From Erpobdella octoculata (taxonomy: Eukaryota; Annelida; Clitellata; Hirudinida; Erpobdellidae), in NCBI GenBank assembly GCA_963978895.1, contig OZ022243.1, positions 8,816,750 through 8,880,749 on the forward strand: 64,000 nucleotides of DNA, in the 5' to 3' direction. A program made the position numbers and the translations under genes. Position 1 is the first letter of the stretch. Every line of letters begins with the position of its first letter. This document shows positions 52,290 to 63,214 of this stretch, piece after piece. Under the pieces are notes generated by a model that was given only the letters and a program-made list of their open reading frames with translations, searched no databases and had not been told where the DNA came from.

Positions 52290-52530
52290 AAAAAAAGAGT
52301 TTTCAACACAAACTTTTATCTCAAATACACTCGATTTAGAAATTCAAATTAGGTTTTTTGTTTTTTTTTATTAAAATATGTATTGTCATCCAATATAAAG
52401 CTATGTTGAAATTTTCAGCTTCCTAGCTAGTCAAAAGTTAGTTGAATTTTACTTACAAGATTTGCGTACAGAGAAAGACACACACCCACAAACAAAGATT
52501 GTAACCTAAATAAAAGTTTGTAAAAATTAC
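52290..52530 (+). repeat. Dispersed repeat family A, copy with degenerate CA run
   Basis: Same order of phrases as at 23205-23465; at the position of the (CA)n run there is only ACACACACCCACAAAC. Confidence 0.85.
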
Positions 52531-53086
52531 AAAACTTCAGATCCTCTCCTTTATAAAATTTCTGGATCCACCACTACTGAAATTAGAGATTTTTTAATAT
52601 AAAGAATATGTAAAACCAGTAATTTACTTTTAGGAAATGACTAAAAAATTTGTCGGTAAAATGAGACGGTCACACCCCCCCCCCTCAAGACCGGCATGTT
52701 AACTACGGCCCTGCATTAATTGTCGACATTCGTATAACGAACAAGCTATTATTTTTAAAATTTAAAACTTGGGGCCCCTTTTACTTAAACTAACTATCAG
52801 CTAACTTTTAAACAGTATAGAACGCTTTTTTGAATATAAATATGATAGGCGTCCCACGTTTTAAGTTTTAAAAAATTAGGGCTTGTTTGTTATACGAATG
52901 TTCATAATTAATGCATGCCTCCATCAAGACATTTTTCACACAGCCCAGAGAAAAATTATTTTCTTTTTTTTAGTTCCAAAAAACGTGGTATTTTAAAAAG
53001 TTTCTTTTATATATATATTTTAAATTAAAAACGTAGGGCGTCTTTATATAAATTTCAAAAAATTATTTTTCTTTTCAAAAATTTAT

Positions 53087-53092
<6 letters not shown>

Positions 53093-53158
<66 letters not shown>
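53093..53158. repeat. (TA)n microsatellite
   Basis: About 65 bases of TA following an ACACACA run; it is the left edge of the inverted structure at 53.1-55.7 kb. Confidence 0.95.
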
Positions 53159-53159
<1 letters not shown>

Positions 53160-53162
<3 letters not shown>

Positions 53163-53330
53163 GTTTTTATGTATATATATATGTCCTTTATGCATTGCTA
53201 CACCATTCATCCGATCGTAATGAAATTTTCACACAACCTTGAGAGTCAAGGGGAATCAAATATAGATAAAAAAAATTTGAAATCCGTCACAAGATGAGCG
53301 GAGCGGATGAGCGAGCGTAACTATATATAT
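53160..53330 (+). repeat. Inverted unit, left copy
   Basis: TGCATTGCTACACCATTCAT, CCGATCGTAATGAAATTTTC, AACCTTGAGAGTCAAGGGGA and GAGCGGAGCGGATGAGCGAG recur almost exactly, in reverse, at 55566-55720. Confidence 0.92.
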
Positions 53331-54074
53331 ATATATATATATATGTATGTGCGTATGTATGTATGTGCATGTCTGTGTGTCTGTGTGTGTGTTTATGTAT
53401 GTATGTATGTGTATTTTTACAATATTTCGGCACTAAATGCTCATACTAAGTATGTATGGATGTGTATGTCTCTATGTATCTATGTAGGTTTGTATGTATG
53501 TATGTATGTATGTATGTATGTATGTATGTATGTATGTATGTATGTATGTATGTATGTATGTATGTATGTATGTATGTATGTAGAATCGGATCTATGGGGG
53601 GGGGGGGGGGGGCAACTGAGAGCGAAAGAATGAGCAGGAAAGCAACAGGGAACGGATAACGATGTATCTATGTATGTATCTATGTATGTATGCATGTATG
53701 TGTGTATGTATCTATGTGTGTATGTATCTATGTGTGTATGTATCTATGTGTGTATGTATCTATGTGTGTATGTATCTATGTATCTATGTGTGTATGTATC
53801 TATGTGTGTATGTATCTATGTATCTATGTGTGTATGTATCTATTTATCTATTTATCTATGTATCTATGTGTGTATGTATGTATGTATGTATGTATGTATG
53901 TATGTATGTATGTATGTATGTATGTATGTATCTATGTGTGTATGTGTGTATGTATGTATGTATGTATGTATGTATGTATGTATCTATGTGTGTATGTGTG
54001 TATGTATGTATGTATGTATGTATGTATGTATGTATGTATGTATGTGTGTGTGTATGTATGTATGTATGTATGTA

Positions 54075-54105
<31 letters not shown>

Positions 54106-54180
54106 ATGTATGTATGTATGTATGTATGTATGTATGTATGTATGTATGTATGTATGTATATATATATATGTATGTGTGTG
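53331..54180. repeat. Compound (TATG)n array with TG, TCTATG and TGTG variants
   Basis: Pure TATG at about 53490-53580. A 75-base unit (TAGAATCGGATCTATGGGGG...) follows at 53581-53655, then a second, longer compound array to 54180. Cys-Met-Tyr-Val frames are artefacts. Confidence 0.95.
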
Positions 54181-54574
54181 TGTAGAATCGGATCTAGAGG
54201 GGGGGAACTGAGAGCGAAAAAATGAGCTCAGACTTTTTTCCTTTGTCATTGAGTTCTCGTTTTTTTAGTTCCCGCCTCAACTCAAGCAGGGAGAGTTCTT
54301 CCAATAATTTGTGATGAACCATTTTTATTTATCTTGCTTCTGACACCAGTTGTTGTAATATCGATAACTATACTAAGGTTCTTTAGAAATGGTCTAAAAT
54401 TTATTAGAAGAAATACCCACTTAATAAAAAACTTGTGTCTTAGTAACTGTAATTAAGACTGGTTGATTGAAGTTATGTAATTACTCAACTCTATATTTTT
54501 TTATTTTTTTTTTAGTTCATAAAATCTTCTGAGGTTTATCAACTTTGATAGAAAATTACAAACCGTAGATATAA

Positions 54575-54580
<6 letters not shown>
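54181..54580. other. Second copy of the TAGAATCGGATC unit, then plain sequence
   Basis: TAGAATCGGATCTAGAGGGG and AACTGAGAGCGAAAAAATGA repeat the unit at 53581. The remainder to 54580 is AT-rich with no gene. Confidence 0.7.

Positions 54581-54659
<79 letters not shown>
54581..54659. repeat. (TA)n microsatellite
   Basis: Pure TA, touching the CTAG end of the Helitron-like unit at 54660. Confidence 0.95.
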
Positions 54660-54660
<1 letters not shown>

Positions 54661-55080
54661 TAGCGGGGTTACCCGGCGTTGCCCGGGGTTTTTAGAGGTT
54701 TTTCTAATGTTTGTCTCTCTCGCTCCCGTTTCCTTCTCCACTTTCCCGTTTTCGTCGCGTTCCCGGTCGCTTTTCCGCTCTCGGTCGTTTTCCAGCTCCC
54801 GATCGCTTTCCCGCTCAGATATTTTGTTATCGATTTTCTCTCTTTCTCGCGTTTCCTTCCAAGCTTGCTCTCCCGATTCCAGTCGCTTTCCGCGTTCCCG
54901 GTCGCTTTCCGCGTTCCCGGTCGCCTTTCCGTTCCCTGTCGCTTTCCCGTTCCCGGTCGCTTTCCCGTTCCCGCTCACGCTTGCTCTCCCATTCCCGGTC
55001 ATGCTTGCTCTCCCATTCCCTTTCACGGTTGCTCTCCCGTTCCCGTTCCCGTTCACGACCATTTTCTCTTTTTCCATGCT
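54660..55080 (-). mobile_element. Helitron-like 3' end and CCGGTCGC minisatellite (minus orientation)
   Basis: Minus-strand 3' end: hairpin CCCGGGCAACGCCGGGT, AACCCCG, CTAG (54660-54663), then the TA array. The body is the CCGGTCGCTTTCCCGTTC-type repeat also at 747-992. No protein. Confidence 0.7.
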
Positions 55081-55121
55081 ATAACTTCTGTTAACCTATA
55101 AAACGTAAAATAGATTTGCTA

Positions 55122-55161
<40 letters not shown>

Positions 55162-55476
55162 TATTTGTGGGTTAGTTTGTCTATTATAGAAACGGGAAAG
55201 CGACCCGGAACGGACTGCGAGCGGGAACGGAAAAGCAAGCGTGAGCGGGAATGGGAGAGCAAACGTGAGCGGGAACGGGACAGCGACCGGGAACGGGAAA
55301 ACGACCGGGAGCGAGAAAGCGACCGGCAGCGGTAAAGCGACCGGCAGCGGGAAAACGACCGAAAACGGGAAAGCGAACAGGAGTGGGAAAGCAGGTGGAA
55401 AAGGAAACGGGAGAGAAAGAGACAAACATTAGAAAAACCTCTAAAAAACCCGGGCAACGCCGGGTATCTCCGCTAG
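55081..55476 (+). mobile_element. Helitron-like 3' end and minisatellite (plus orientation)
   Basis: After a short (TA)n (about 55126-55157), the inverse of the preceding unit runs to hairpin CCCGGGCAACGCCGGGT, ATCTCCG, CTAG (55473-55476), then T. With 54660-55080 it forms a head-to-head inverted pair about 0.8 kb across. Confidence 0.7.
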
Positions 55477-55565
55477 TACATACATAAACACACACACACA
55501 GACACACATACATGCACATACACATACATACATACACACATACATACGCACATACATATATATAT

Positions 55566-55720
55566 AGTTCCCGCTTGCTCACCCGCTCCGCTCCGCTCAT
55601 TTTGTGACGGATTTCAAAATTTTTTTCTCTATATTTGATTCCCCTTGACTCTCAAGGTTGTGTGAAAATTTCATTACGATCGGATGAATGGTGTAGCAAT
55701 GCATGAATACAATACCTACG
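55566..55720 (-). repeat. Inverted unit, right copy
   Basis: Reverse complement of 53160-53330, bordered by CACACA/TACATA-type repeats as the left copy is by TGTGTG/TATG. Confidence 0.92.
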
Positions 55721-55802
55721 TATATACATACATACATACAAACATTCATATATATATATATCGATTTTTGAAGCACATCCTATCTCTAATTCAGTTTAAA
55801 TT

Positions 55803-56129
55803 TTGAATATTAGCTTGCTTCTGAATATAAATATAATATATAAATATATATTTATCTCGGATCAACATGGGACTGATTGCACACGAATTACCGACATGAT
55901 CTCGGGTCAAACATTATCGGACGAGGATGAATTTGACCTATGTAGCAATGAACTTGTTGATCCACTCCTTTCTGTTTGGTGTGTGACTCATGGCGCCCAG
56001 GGCGTCAGCAGTGACCTCAGTGGAATTCCTGAAAGGGAATTATGTGAATTCCCACCAAGAGATGAACAATCCGTTAAATTGCCTATTCTACCTTATAGTT
56101 GTAATATAAAAATAAGAAGAAAAAAATAG
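55803..56129 (+). other. Unrecognised open frame, 108 codons
   Basis: The part from DQHGTDCTRITDMISGQTL to CEFPPRDEQSVKLPILPYSC has a normal, non-repetitive composition with several acidic and Cys residues, unlike the repeat frames around it. No family was recognised, no splice partners were found, and it may be a piece of an old element. Confidence 0.25.
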
Positions 56130-56518
56130 CATGTTCATACTGGTAATTTTACATTGTCTTCTTCTACGCACAATTACGACCATACCAATATTCTTGTAAA
56201 TACTATTTTTATTTATTTTTTAATTTATTTTGAACTTTATTAATACGTAATTTTATCTCAGTTCTGTTTACGATATTCTAATATCTAGGGTAGGTACGCT
56301 CTACCTGGTTTTATTGTTTATTTCATTGTATCGTTTCTTGTGTCGACGTTTGGTTTGAATTTTAAATGGGCTCTGAGGATGACAATTCTAGTCAAAACGG
56401 TCCGTTAGCCCTAGTTAAATCAAAGAATGTATGTAGTTTGAAAAACAAAATTATCTATTTTCTTTAATAGTGCGTGCCTGAAAAAATATTATACCTAAGT
56501 ACGTCAGTATATATAAAT

Positions 56519-56519
56519 A

Positions 56520-56602
<83 letters not shown>
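56519..56602. repeat. (TA)n microsatellite
   Basis: About 85 bases of TA with short related runs on both sides; a CAGA run follows near 56728-56742. Confidence 0.95.
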
Positions 56603-56604
<2 letters not shown>

Positions 56605-57014
56605 TTATATATGATTATATATATTTATATATAAATGCTTCCGAAACAAGCAAGTATGCACAAATTCAGTTAAATTGGACGGTAGGAAGTGCTTCAAAAA
56701 TCGATAGAAATATACCCATGGACAAACAGACAGACAGACAGACAAGGAAGCATGTTAGGAAAAGTTTTTTTAAACCCTCACATACTTCACATATCAAGTA
56801 TTTAGATTGTTTTTTGTAGTTTTTTTAGAACAGAAATAAAACGATTTTGTAAATTAAAAAAAAATAAATTCAAATTATATTTTTAGAAACCTGTTTAAAT
56901 TCTCTAGAATGCACTGTCATGAGTAGCAAGTTTTAACAATTTAAGTTTCAACTTGATTGTATGACGGAAAATTTGTTAGTTTTCACTCACAATAGTCCGG
57001 CTTTGATTTAGTTT

Positions 57015-57180
57015 TTATTTTCAGAATTTCGAGAAAAACCGACAATTCCGAAAAAAAATTCGTTTACTTTTTTCGGGTTCTTACTCCGAACTTTCAAATA
57101 CCGAGAAAAATCGAAACAACCGACCTTTCGGGGGCGTTCGGTAGGAAACGGATGAAACTTCCATGCTGAGTTATACATAA
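57015..57180. repeat. TTTCGAGAAAAACCGA-type degenerate repeat
   Basis: Phrases such as TTTCGAGAAAAACCGACAAT and CCGAGAAAAATCGAAACAAC recur and resemble the TTTCGG patch at 48270-48440. Confidence 0.4.
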
Positions 57181-57697
57181 GGATAGATAAATTAGATCAG
57201 GCATATTCATAAAATGGATCAACATTTATACCGCCTCTGAAACAGTAGCATAATTTTAACACGAAGTTCTTTTTCTTAATCTGGTTTTTTCTATGAAAGT
57301 TTACGCCACCTTCTCTTACCACCTTTGTTTCACTCAATGCACATCTTAGAGAAAGTATGAACATTTTCGGCATTTCGGATGGAAACGTTTTCTTGTCATG
57401 GCCCCTTCCCCTTCTCGTAAAAATAACAACTAATTATGTAATAATAGATCATTTTTCCACCGAGAATTTTTGGACCCACTACTGTTTCTAGCTAGATGGG
57501 AAGTTGATCAAAAAATAATTACAAGGTCCCACATCAACAGAAACCTAGCTAATTATAAGCTTGTTAAAAGTGTTAAAATGAACAAAAAACTTTACTTTCA
57601 AGAACACAAGCAATTTCTCGCGGTTTGATGACCTGGAGAAAAATGTATTCGTAAATTTTACGGGACCAGCAGATAAAATAAACTGATTAGTGCTTAC

Positions 57698-58071
57698 TTC
57701 GCAATAAGTTTTATCTAAAGAATCGACACTATTGGAGTCGATGGTGGTCTCGCAGTATGACGAAAATATTTTGCAAGTTTCTGTTGATTTATTAAAGTTG
57801 AACCCAAAACAGGTATCTAAAAAATATAATAAATAAATGCCTATTTTTTCTAATTTATTATTTTATTTTGAAAACAATAACCTTGCAGTGAGTAACAATG
57901 CGTGGCACATTCGATAGTAGTCCGAGAATTTCTAAGCGTCATCGTACAATTAACACCACTGTATGATTTAACTCGGTTGTCACATGTTGCAGTCAAATTT
58001 GTTTGCAGAGCTTTGACGCTGATGAAAACTATAAATATATTTATCGCAAAGACTTCTTTGTTTAATTTCAT
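57698..58071 (-). CDS. Secreted Cys-rich PAN/apple-like module, first two exons
   Basis: Exon 1 is 57882-58071 (ATG at 58071) and exon 2 is 57698-57816, joined in phase 1 (donor CTGCAAG|GTTATT, acceptor TTTTTTAG|AT). Exon 2 ends in phase 0 at GAA|GTAAGC, so the gene continues. The start MKLNKEVFAINIFIVFISV is a signal peptide. The mature part has Cys in ATCDNR, VNCTM, ECATHC, then DTCFGFNFNKSTETCKIF and YCE, close to the PAN/apple pattern (C...CxxxC...C.xFxFN....C.L). Such modules bind proteins or sugars in secreted proteins. Downstream exons were not found close by; the FReD exons at 40.6-41.5 kb on the same strand are one candidate. Confidence 0.68.
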
Positions 58072-58451
58072 TTTTATACAAACGCACACTTTCAAATAAA
58101 TATATAATAATTACGCTATCTAATTAATCTTGTACGTAAGCAATTAAAAAACGCTAATGATGGAAAAAATGCAAGGCTGTGAAAGTCGTGAGTTATGAAG
58201 CAGTCATTTGCATTTTATAGGATTCTTAAATCAATTGTTTGCTGGGTCTTGTTTCCATGGTTTCAAAGAATCTTGATAAAAAATACACTAACCAGGTGCT
58301 GATTCGTTGGTAAATGGCGGGAAAAAGTATCAAAAGTGTTTAATAAAAATACGTCTAATTGAAAATATATTTTAAATTTGCCGATGGCCATCAAATTTTT
58401 TTCCGCTCAAATTTGTCTACCTGATTTATATATCTACATACATAATTTCCT

Positions 58452-58763
58452 ATGTTTGTATGTATGTATGTATGTATGTATGTATGTATGTATGTATGTA
58501 TGTATGTATGTATGTATGTATGTATGTATGTATGTATGTATGTATGTATGTATGTATGTATGTATGTATGTATGTATGTATGTATGTATGTATGCATGCA
58601 TGCATGTATGTATGTATGTATGTATGTATGTATGTATGTATGTATGTATGTATGTATGTATGTATGTATGTATGTATGTATGTATGTATGTATGTATGCA
58701 TGTATGTATGTATGTATGTATGTATGTATGTATGTATGTATGTATGTATGTATGTATGTATGC
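58452..58763. repeat. (TATG)n microsatellite
   Basis: About 78 tetramers with only TGCA variants near 58593-58604, 58697 and 58760. Because four is not a multiple of three, all frames stay open and give CMYV or THTYIH peptides. Confidence 0.98.
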
Positions 58764-60000
58764 AGTAGGGTGGAGTAAAAATTTTTTTCAAATGTTAATT
58801 TTCCTGTATCACCAATCAATGACCCATAGTCTAGACAGTGTTGTGAGAAAATTTCAGTTTTCTAATTGAAAGTCTTTAGGTGGCGCACATTTCATTTACA
58901 AACAGATTTTTTAAATAACGATATTTCTATAATTTTCCAAATTCTGACATTTGAAATCTTATAAATTCAATTAAAACTGTTAAAACTTTTAAATAAAACC
59001 AATTATATACAAATCAAATATTGTTTTAATGTCCTTAATCAGAACTATCCGCTTCTTCTGTTTTAGCAAATTACTGTGATTTTGTGTCGAAAACTTGTAT
59101 TTCTTTTCTGGATTGTATTCTTGTCCGAATAAATCCATTCCTGTTAACTTCTGGTCCACAAACAGATAATGATGCTTCTGTAACAACTTTAATACATCTT
59201 TCTACTGCCTGAGTGTGACAAGGATATTTTTCAATTTAATTCAATTTAGATGGAAAAACGGCGAGGAGCTTAAAAATATCGAATGAAAGATTTAATTTTT
59301 TATTGGCAGATCTTTGTTTAGTGATAAATTATTGGTTGAATCAAGAGTAATAATTGAAATACAGTAAATGTCCTGAAGAGCGGAGAAGAGAAAAAGCGTC
59401 CGCTTTTAGTGTTCGTCCTTTCTTTAGGCCAGATACAGATTTAACAATTCCGTTCCAAACAAAAGTATCCGTTGCTCATAGCAGCAGGTGCTTTTTTGGA
59501 TACCACTCTATAGTACTTTTACTGCATCTTCTTCAGACATGGAAGAAACACTGATTTAAGTGTTTCTTTTGTTTTCTTAAATGTTTGCCGACAGTAATTC
59601 TGTGGTTGACACGTTTAAGATGCAAATAGAAAATAAGCTGTCTTCATGTTTACAGAATGTCAATATTGCTTTTAGAATATACCTTTCAAAATTGAGAAAG
59701 TGCACATTTCTTTTCGAAACTTTAACAAACAAATAAATAATTATTTGCGTTTAAAGATGGGACAAGTCCGACTAAATTCCCTAGTATTACTATCAATTGA
59801 AAATGATTTAATGCAGGAGATGACATTTGAAGACATTATTATACCTATTTGACTTTGCTAATACAAAGAGTCGAAAAGTTTATTTATTCTAACAGAAACT
59901 GTTGAAATGCAAATTTTGTAATCATTACACAAGTTATTGAATGTGATTATACAAAAGGTCTTATTTTTTTATATTCCGATAAAATTGTCATTTAAAAATT
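58764..60000. other. No gene recognised
   Basis: Begins with CAGTAGGGTGGAGTAAAAAT right after the TATG array, which looks like an element edge without a found partner. Short open frames at 58989-59186 (-) and 59354-59554 (+) have no known motif. Confidence 0.4.
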
Positions 60001-60092
60001 TAATTTTCAGACTTTACTTTCGTGGGCCCTTTGTGGATTCGTAGGCCCTCGGCACCGTGCCTACTGTGCCTAGTGGATAAGACGGCCCTGAA
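60001..60092. mobile_element. hAT-like terminal end (CAGGGCCGTCTTATCC)
   Basis: Reading inwards on the minus strand from 60092: CAGGGCCGTCTTATCCACTA, then GGCACAGTAGGCACGGTGCC, the widespread CAGGGCCGTCTTAACC type of hAT end. The other end was not found. Confidence 0.55.
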
Positions 60093-60739
60093 ACACAAAC
60101 ACACATATAAGAAAAAAAATATTTTGTTAAGCACAAAGCCTTTATTTTGGTCCAATAAACGATTTTAATGCTCTTGCTGCATTTGTCTAGTTGAAAGAGG
60201 TTTGATATTTCCACTAATTCAACCCTGTAATATGAAAATTATCTAAATTTAATAAATTTTTCAGCATTATTTATTTGACTCTGTGGAATGGTCTCAACAG
60301 AAACTGAAAAACTAAAAGATTTACAAAATAAATAAAATCAAGCAATCTAACTTTACTAGTCTAAACTATTTTTGACTAAATCCAGAATGTTCTTGTTGAA
60401 AATCTTACAGAGTTAAGTTACTAATGAACTAATCAGTTATTCTGAAAAATCATTTAAAGATAGCTTTAAATAAAACCATAAACAAGTAGAAGCATCAAAT
60501 GTTTAAAACAATTATTGTTGATATAATCTTTAAACAAAAACTGAGAGTGCTCCGTCTCCTGGCGAAAACTTTTAAAATGAAAAATAAAACAGGTGGCTTT
60601 AGAAGATTTCTTAGTTGTTATTTTTTAAACTCGAGTTTTAGATGAGCTACAATTTTATAAACACCAACAACTTGCTAATTAAATAGCAATATTTTGTGAT
60701 TAATTTAAAATAACATCACAACTTTGCAAACAACAATAT
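60093..60739. other. No gene seen
   Basis: AT-rich sequence with no motif on either strand. Confidence 0.45.
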
Positions 60740-60970
60740 TATAAGTCAAGAGTTGTACATCGTACTTGTTGAAACTAAGTCTTGCTTTTGCAAGACAGTT
60801 CCTAGACTAGAGCAAAAAGGACGGAAAAGTTAAAAGAATCAAATTATGATCCACGACAGAAAGTATTTAGGCGCTTCCTACATACGACAACTTCAGTCTT
60901 AAAACACCTGGTGTAAAGGACTATAAGTATAAACTATTATAAAAAAGTATTGTTGAGTTGTTATAAGCAT
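60740..60970 (-). repeat. Dispersed repeat family B, minus copy
   Basis: Reverse complement of 28895-29090 with the same order of phrases (TTATAATAGTTTATACTTAT, CCTTTACACCAGGTGTTTTA, CGCCTAAATACTTTCTGTCG, CTTGCAAAAGCAAGACTTA). Confidence 0.75.
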
Positions 60971-61173
60971 TTAAAAAACCCTACACGCCTGAACCTCGTC
61001 GTGTAAGAAATTATTTAATTCGAAACATTCAAACGATTTCAACTTAGTTAACATCAGTTTCACATGAGAAAACTGAGCTGAACAACTTCACGAACAGGCC
61101 AGAATAGATCTGCTCTAAAGTAGCAGATAATCTGATTTCACTTATTTTAATTTTGATGTAAAATGAGAATTCT

Positions 61174-62356
61174 GATGGGCACTAACTACTTCAATTGTAG
61201 TTATAACTACCTACAAACTACCTCATGACAGAAGTAGTTATAACTACATGTTAACTACTTTAGAAGAGAGGTAGTTATAACTACTTCGTTAACTACTACT
61301 AAAGTAGTGAACTACTTTTCAACTACTTTTTAAGAAAACGTAAAAATGTATATAAATGTATATTTACTTATGAAAATAAAAAATAAAAACAAAACAAATT
61401 TGCCTTTAATGGATATAAAATATTATTTAATAATGAAAACAAAATGTTATTTAATTCATACATAAAATTTGAATCACAAAGAAGTAGAAAAATTGTTCAA
61501 ACTGGAACGACTCTTCAAAAATAACATACGATCAAACAAAGTGTCAGTCATTTTGCATCTCTGTAGCGGTAACAATGGAATGATCCAGCAATACTAAATA
61601 ATCGTTCAACAGCTGAGCTGCTGGGAAGCGTAGAATTTGATTTTATGAACGCGCTCTGTATAGATGAATAATCCTTTAGTGACTGAACATTCGATGCTTT
61701 AGATCTCAGATAATCTTCCAGTTCTTTGCTAGGAAAACTCATGCAAATCATCATTGTCTTCATGTCTACTAAATTCAGTTGCAGCTGTGTCTTGTCGGCA
61801 GTTTCCACAAATTTCAGTAGTCTAATCTGCAAGTTGTTGAATATATGTTAGCACTTTCCGTTTGACATCCAATCTTTTGGCTCCCAATAGGAAATTTAAC
61901 TTGAACTGTGGTAGAAGCACAGACGCAATCAGGTGTTCATCGTTTGTTAAGATAGACTGAAAGCGCTTCTTGATGCCAGAGGTCAAGGCCTCCACAAGAG
62001 GAGCTACCAATTTGTCTGTTGATCTTTCAAGTTTTGATCGCAATTCAATTATAGTCGGAATGAGATGACCCAGGTATGTTGTCCTCTCCCCTTGCCGTAC
62101 ATCGATGGCAATTACTATTGGTTTCATAACTTGGTTTAATGCGCTTTTGCATACCTAGTTTAGTTTTGCTTCAGTCCTAATTAAATAATCCCAGTTAAAT
62201 AATCGTAAATAGTTATAACTACTTAACTAGATCATAAAAGTAGTTATAACTACATGGCAACTACCTAAAAACAGAAGTAGTTATAACTACTGTATAACTA
62301 CTAACAATGTAGTTATAACTACAGTAGTTGCAACTACAGTAGTTAAAGTGCCCATC
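61174..62356. mobile_element. hAT element, internally deleted, with palindromic subterminal repeats
   Basis: TIRs GATGGGCACT..AACTAC (61174) and, inverted, GATGGGCACTTTAACTAC (ending 62356; the intact tip there reads CAGAGATGGGCAC). Both subterminal zones hold several copies of the 14-base palindrome GTAGTTATAACTAC. The flanks GAATTCT/GAATTCTC agree as a target duplication, but they also belong to a larger inverted repeat outside the element. Only the transposase C-terminus remains. Confidence 0.82.
61548..62127 (-). pseudogene. hAT transposase C-terminal remnant
   Basis: Two minus-strand frames meet near 61825 with a frameshift. The first (61822-62127) has TTYLGHLIPTIIELRSKLER and LIASVLLPQFKLNFL. 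The second (61548-61832) has the hAT dimerisation motif NSTLPSSSAVERLFSIAG. The catalytic Asp-rich N-terminal part is missing. Confidence 0.85.
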
Positions 62357-62377
62357 TCTGGAATTCTCTTTTACATC

Positions 62378-62895
62378 TTAAAAAGTTCTATAAAGCATTG
62401 CTCAAACTTACTTTTCAGAATTTATCAGCAGAATTTCGCCAGTCACTTTACTTCTTTAAAATAATTATTCCTTTTAAAATTATTTTGTAACTTTCTAGAA
62501 TGTTGAACGGCTAGCCGAAAATATGTTAACATATTCTACAAATATATTGAAAGCCGGCTCGATATTTCTAATCGTATATATATTTTTTTATTTTGTTCGT
62601 TAGGTGTCTGTTAATCAATCAAAAACGGCAGTTATTAATCTTAGCTATTTATGTTTTAGTATAAGTTATATAAAAAAACCCATTAAATAACAAGCATAAA
62701 TTATAAAACTAAATTTTAAAAAATATGTATGAGCAAAGCAAACATAAGTTGTGTTTTAATAATTTAATCTTATAGAAAATGTTTTTTCCTTTTAAAGAAT
62801 TCGATCAATAACAGTGGTGTAAATCGAAATGAATCGATTTCAAGACCACTACGATGCAGGCAGCCGGATTCAGCTTCTCAATCCCTTAATCCCCA
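62378..62895. other. No gene seen
   Basis: AT-rich flank between two hAT-type insertions. Confidence 0.45.
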
Positions 62896-62903
62896 CTGAT
62901 ACA

Positions 62904-63206
62904 CAGTGGCGGTTTATCCATGGCGTAGGTGGCGCACCTGCGCAAGGGCCTCCGAGCTTGGGAGCCTCAAAATTTTACAATACAAAAAATAATATTTCCA
63001 AAACTAAATTTTTTGGAAAGTGCTTCCGACTACCCCCCCCCGCCCAGTTATCAGGTTTTTTTGGAAGAAAAAATAAAGAGAGGGTTTCGAAAATTTTTAT
63101 AAAAAGGCTTCCGACTACCCCCTCCAGGTCATCAGGTTTTTTTTAAAGCAAAGGGCCTAATTTTTCTCAGTGCGCCAGGGCCTCTATAAGTGTTAATCTG
63201 GTCCTG
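62904..63206. mobile_element. hAT-like MITE with 8-bp TSD
   Basis: Starts CAGTGGCGGTTTATCCATGG and ends GTGTTAATCTGGTCCTG (inverted CAGGACCAGATTAACAC). CTGATACA flanks it exactly (62896-62903 and 63207-63214). 303 bases; the interior TCCGACTACCCCC/CATCAGGTTTTTT phrases recur near 22980, 23060 and 37330. Confidence 0.88.
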
Positions 63207-63214
63207 CTGATACA

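Larger units (their letters stand above)
51392..52578. mobile_element. Probable hAT-like element holding family C and family A repeats
   Basis: Left end CAGCGGCGGATCCAGGAATT and, inverted, right end CAGTAGTGGTGGATCCAGAA. No clear 8-bp duplication. The interior has family C (51640-52150) and family A (52290-52530). No open transposase frame. Confidence 0.6.

Noticed and set aside
53456..54225. Long Cys-Met-Tyr-Val and Thr-His-Tyr-Ile frames (also 58378-58869)
   Set aside because: TATG repeats stay open in all frames; the peptides are products of the repeat.
54556..55457. Arg/Ser/Phe-Pro-rich frames over the CCGGTCGC minisatellite
   Set aside because: Repeat-derived; the same block recurs in both orientations with Helitron-type ends.
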